Source of the DNA: Deltaproteobacteria bacterium UBA6106
Lineage (GTDB): Bacteria; Desulfobacterota; Syntrophorhabdia; Syntrophorhabdales; Syntrophorhabdaceae
Reading direction: 5' to 3'
Length of the DNA: 12,314 bases
Assembly (NCBI GenBank): GCA_002428485.1
Contig: DIWM01000046.1
Coordinates: 53,850-66,163 of the forward strand
Part shown: one piece after another, positions 11,292-12,314 of the stretch
Position numbering within the stretch: position 1 is the first letter of the stretch
Layout of the letters: each line of letters starts with the position of its first letter
Program-made: the position numbers and the translations under genes
The notes under the pieces: generated by a model
The model's input: only the letters and a program-made list of their open reading frames with translations
Databases searched by the model: none
Told to the model about the DNA's origin: nothing

Positions 11292-12314
11292 TTACTGCTT
11301 TCCCACCATCGTGCCTGCGATAGCGACTCTCTCGGATATCCAGTATTCTTTTCCGTCGCCATTGAGTATCTTGTACCATCTCCTGCCCGTGTTGTCCTTC
11401 TTCTCGTCGGCAACCCTGAATACAGACCCTTTGTCTGCCGATGAAACCTTCTCTGTTTCGATTGACGGGCCTTTTCTCAGGTTCGCTACTTCCACGCTGA
11501 CCGTCAGGATCTTCTGCCGGCCACCCTGGGCGGCTTTGGCAACGAATGCCTCCTGAGCGCCTGCATGTGCAGCAGTTGTCTGGGTAATGGCAGGCTGCCG
11601 GCGGTTCACGTATTTAAAGGCGCCGAAAATAATGGCAACGATCAGGATAACGCCCAATACCCCGTACCCCGCGAACCTCAGATATCCCTTTGATGTCCTT
11701 GCGTCGGCAAGATGCTCAATGGCGTACTGTACATGATTCTTTTTGATCACTCCGCTGCCTGAGACAAAGGCAGCCATGAGCGCCCTCGAGGCAACGATAT
11801 TGATCAGTCTCGGTATGCCTTTCGACATGGTGTAGATCGCCTTTTTCGCGTCATCGTCAAAGTTTACAGCCCCTTTCCCTGCCTTGATAAGCCTGAAATT
11901 GACATAATCGGATGTTTCGCTCTTTGTTAAAGGGTTCAAGGTCGCCTTGATGGTTATCCTCTGGTCGAGCTGCTTCAGATGGGGTGCCTGGAGTTTTTTC
12001 CGCAGTTCAGGCTGGCCCATAAGAATGATCTGCAGAAGCTTTTCCTTCTCTGTCTCGAGGTTTGAAAGGAGCCTCAATTCTTCAAGTGTCTCGTCAGGCA
12101 CGTTCTGGGCCTCGTCGACGATGATGATGATCCTCCTGCCTGTCTCCGAGTGCCTGATAAGGATGTCCCTGAATGCCTTGATCATCTCGTTCTTGTTTGC
12201 CGACGGCAGTTTCACGTTGATGTCTTCCAGCACGGCCTGCAGGAATTCCTCAGGCGAAAGGCGCGGCGTCATGATCAGTGCGATCTCTGCCTTATCCTTC
12301 CAGTTGTCGATGAG
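11292..12314 (-). CDS. GspA/ExeA/MshM-like AAA+ ATPase with membrane helix and SH3b domain (5' end beyond window)
   Basis: The frame stays open to the right edge. Codons before Met 12270-12272 read LIDNWKDKAEIALI and run straight into MTPRLSPEEF, a normal AAA+ interior, so the real start and Walker A lie outside. Numbered from that Met, the protein shows Walker B IIIIVDEAQN (48-57), sensor 1 LMGQPELR (84-91), Arg finger LDQRI (102-106) and sensor 2 GIPRLIN (152-158). A membrane helix (about 202-219) and a periplasmic bacterial SH3 domain (about 255-319, NLRKGPS...YWISE) follow. GspA/ExeA proteins use a periplasmic peptidoglycan-binding domain to help insert the secretin; here SH3b takes that place. 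MshM is the MSHA counterpart and sits beside mshN, as here. It is convergent with the TPR gene, so the pair is not one operon. Confidence 0.88.
   Translation of the reverse strand, partial: LIDNWKDKAEIALIMTPRLSPEEFLQAVLEDINVKLPSANKNEMIKAFRDILIRHSETGRRIIIIVDEAQNVPDETLEELRLLSNLETEKEKLLQIILMGQPELRKKLQAPHLKQLDQRITIKATLNPLTKSETSDYVNFRLIKAGKGAVNFDDDAKKAIYTMSKGIPRLINIVASRALMAAFVSGSGVIKKNHVQYAIEHLADARTSKGYLRFAGYGVLGVILIVAIIFGAFKYVNRRQPAITQTTAAHAGAQEAFVAKAAQGGRQKILTVSVEVANLRKGPSIETEKVSSADKGSVFRVADEKKDNTGRRWYKILNGDGKEYWISERVAIAGTMVGKQ

Noticed and set aside
11155..11379. Minus-strand 74-codon reading frame in the convergent gap
   Set aside because: It is composed of dispersed repeats and overlaps the 3' end of the ATPase gene in another frame.

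Overview
The window reads as chromosomal DNA of a Gram-negative bacterium of roughly even base composition. KdsB (LPS Kdo pathway), type IV pilus/type II secretion-like prepilins, a PrsK/PrsR-like two-component pair and a GspA/MshM-like ATPase fit a deltaproteobacterial (Syntrophorhabdus/Syntrophobacter-like) or Nitrospirota-like lineage. That placement is inference; no rRNA or other marker gene is present.

Layout: 1-206 has no gene but holds the kdsB terminator and a heptamer repeat. 207-935 (-) is kdsB. 1007-1825 (-) is a squalene-cyclase-fold protein, probably cut at its 5' end, whose only start lies inside a dispersed repeat. 1848-2632 (-) is an MNT/HEPN (MntA-HepT type) toxin-antitoxin operon with a near-consensus sigma-70 promoter. 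2756-7176 (-) holds four prepilin-type genes in two paralogous pairs: two small pilins (6553-7176 and 5782-6372) and two large ones (4688-5695 and 2756-4684). The last large one lacks Glu at mature position 5 and carries a LamG-like domain plus an InlB-B-like repeat, so it looks like a pilus-tip adhesin. 7177-7509 is a non-coding scar with a dispersed repeat, a possible insertion-sequence end and a fragment resembling the start of an old-yellow-enzyme gene. 7510-9214 (-) encodes a membrane histidine kinase and a receiver-Fis response regulator. 9388-10973 (+) encodes an IagB-like lytic transglycosylase overlapping a membrane-anchored TPR protein of MshN type. 11292 to the right edge (-) is a GspA/ExeA/MshM-like AAA+ ATPase with a membrane segment and a periplasmic SH3b domain.

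Working model: 2756-12314 is largely one module for an adhesive MSHA-like (pseudo)pilus. The prepilins form the fibre and tip, the transglycosylase and the SH3b-ATPase open or bind peptidoglycan, and the TPR protein scaffolds. The embedded two-component system is a plausible regulator. The core motor ATPase, platform protein, secretin and prepilin peptidase are not in the window.

The most striking non-gene signal is a family of 7-bp tandem repeats (units such as GCTCATA, GCTGATG, ATTCACT, AACGTTG) at nine or more places. They sit at gene edges, and in several places they enter the reading frames: they supply a prepilin leader, a stop codon, a start codon and a protein tail. Other dispersed repeat families are piled into the gap at 10974-11291.
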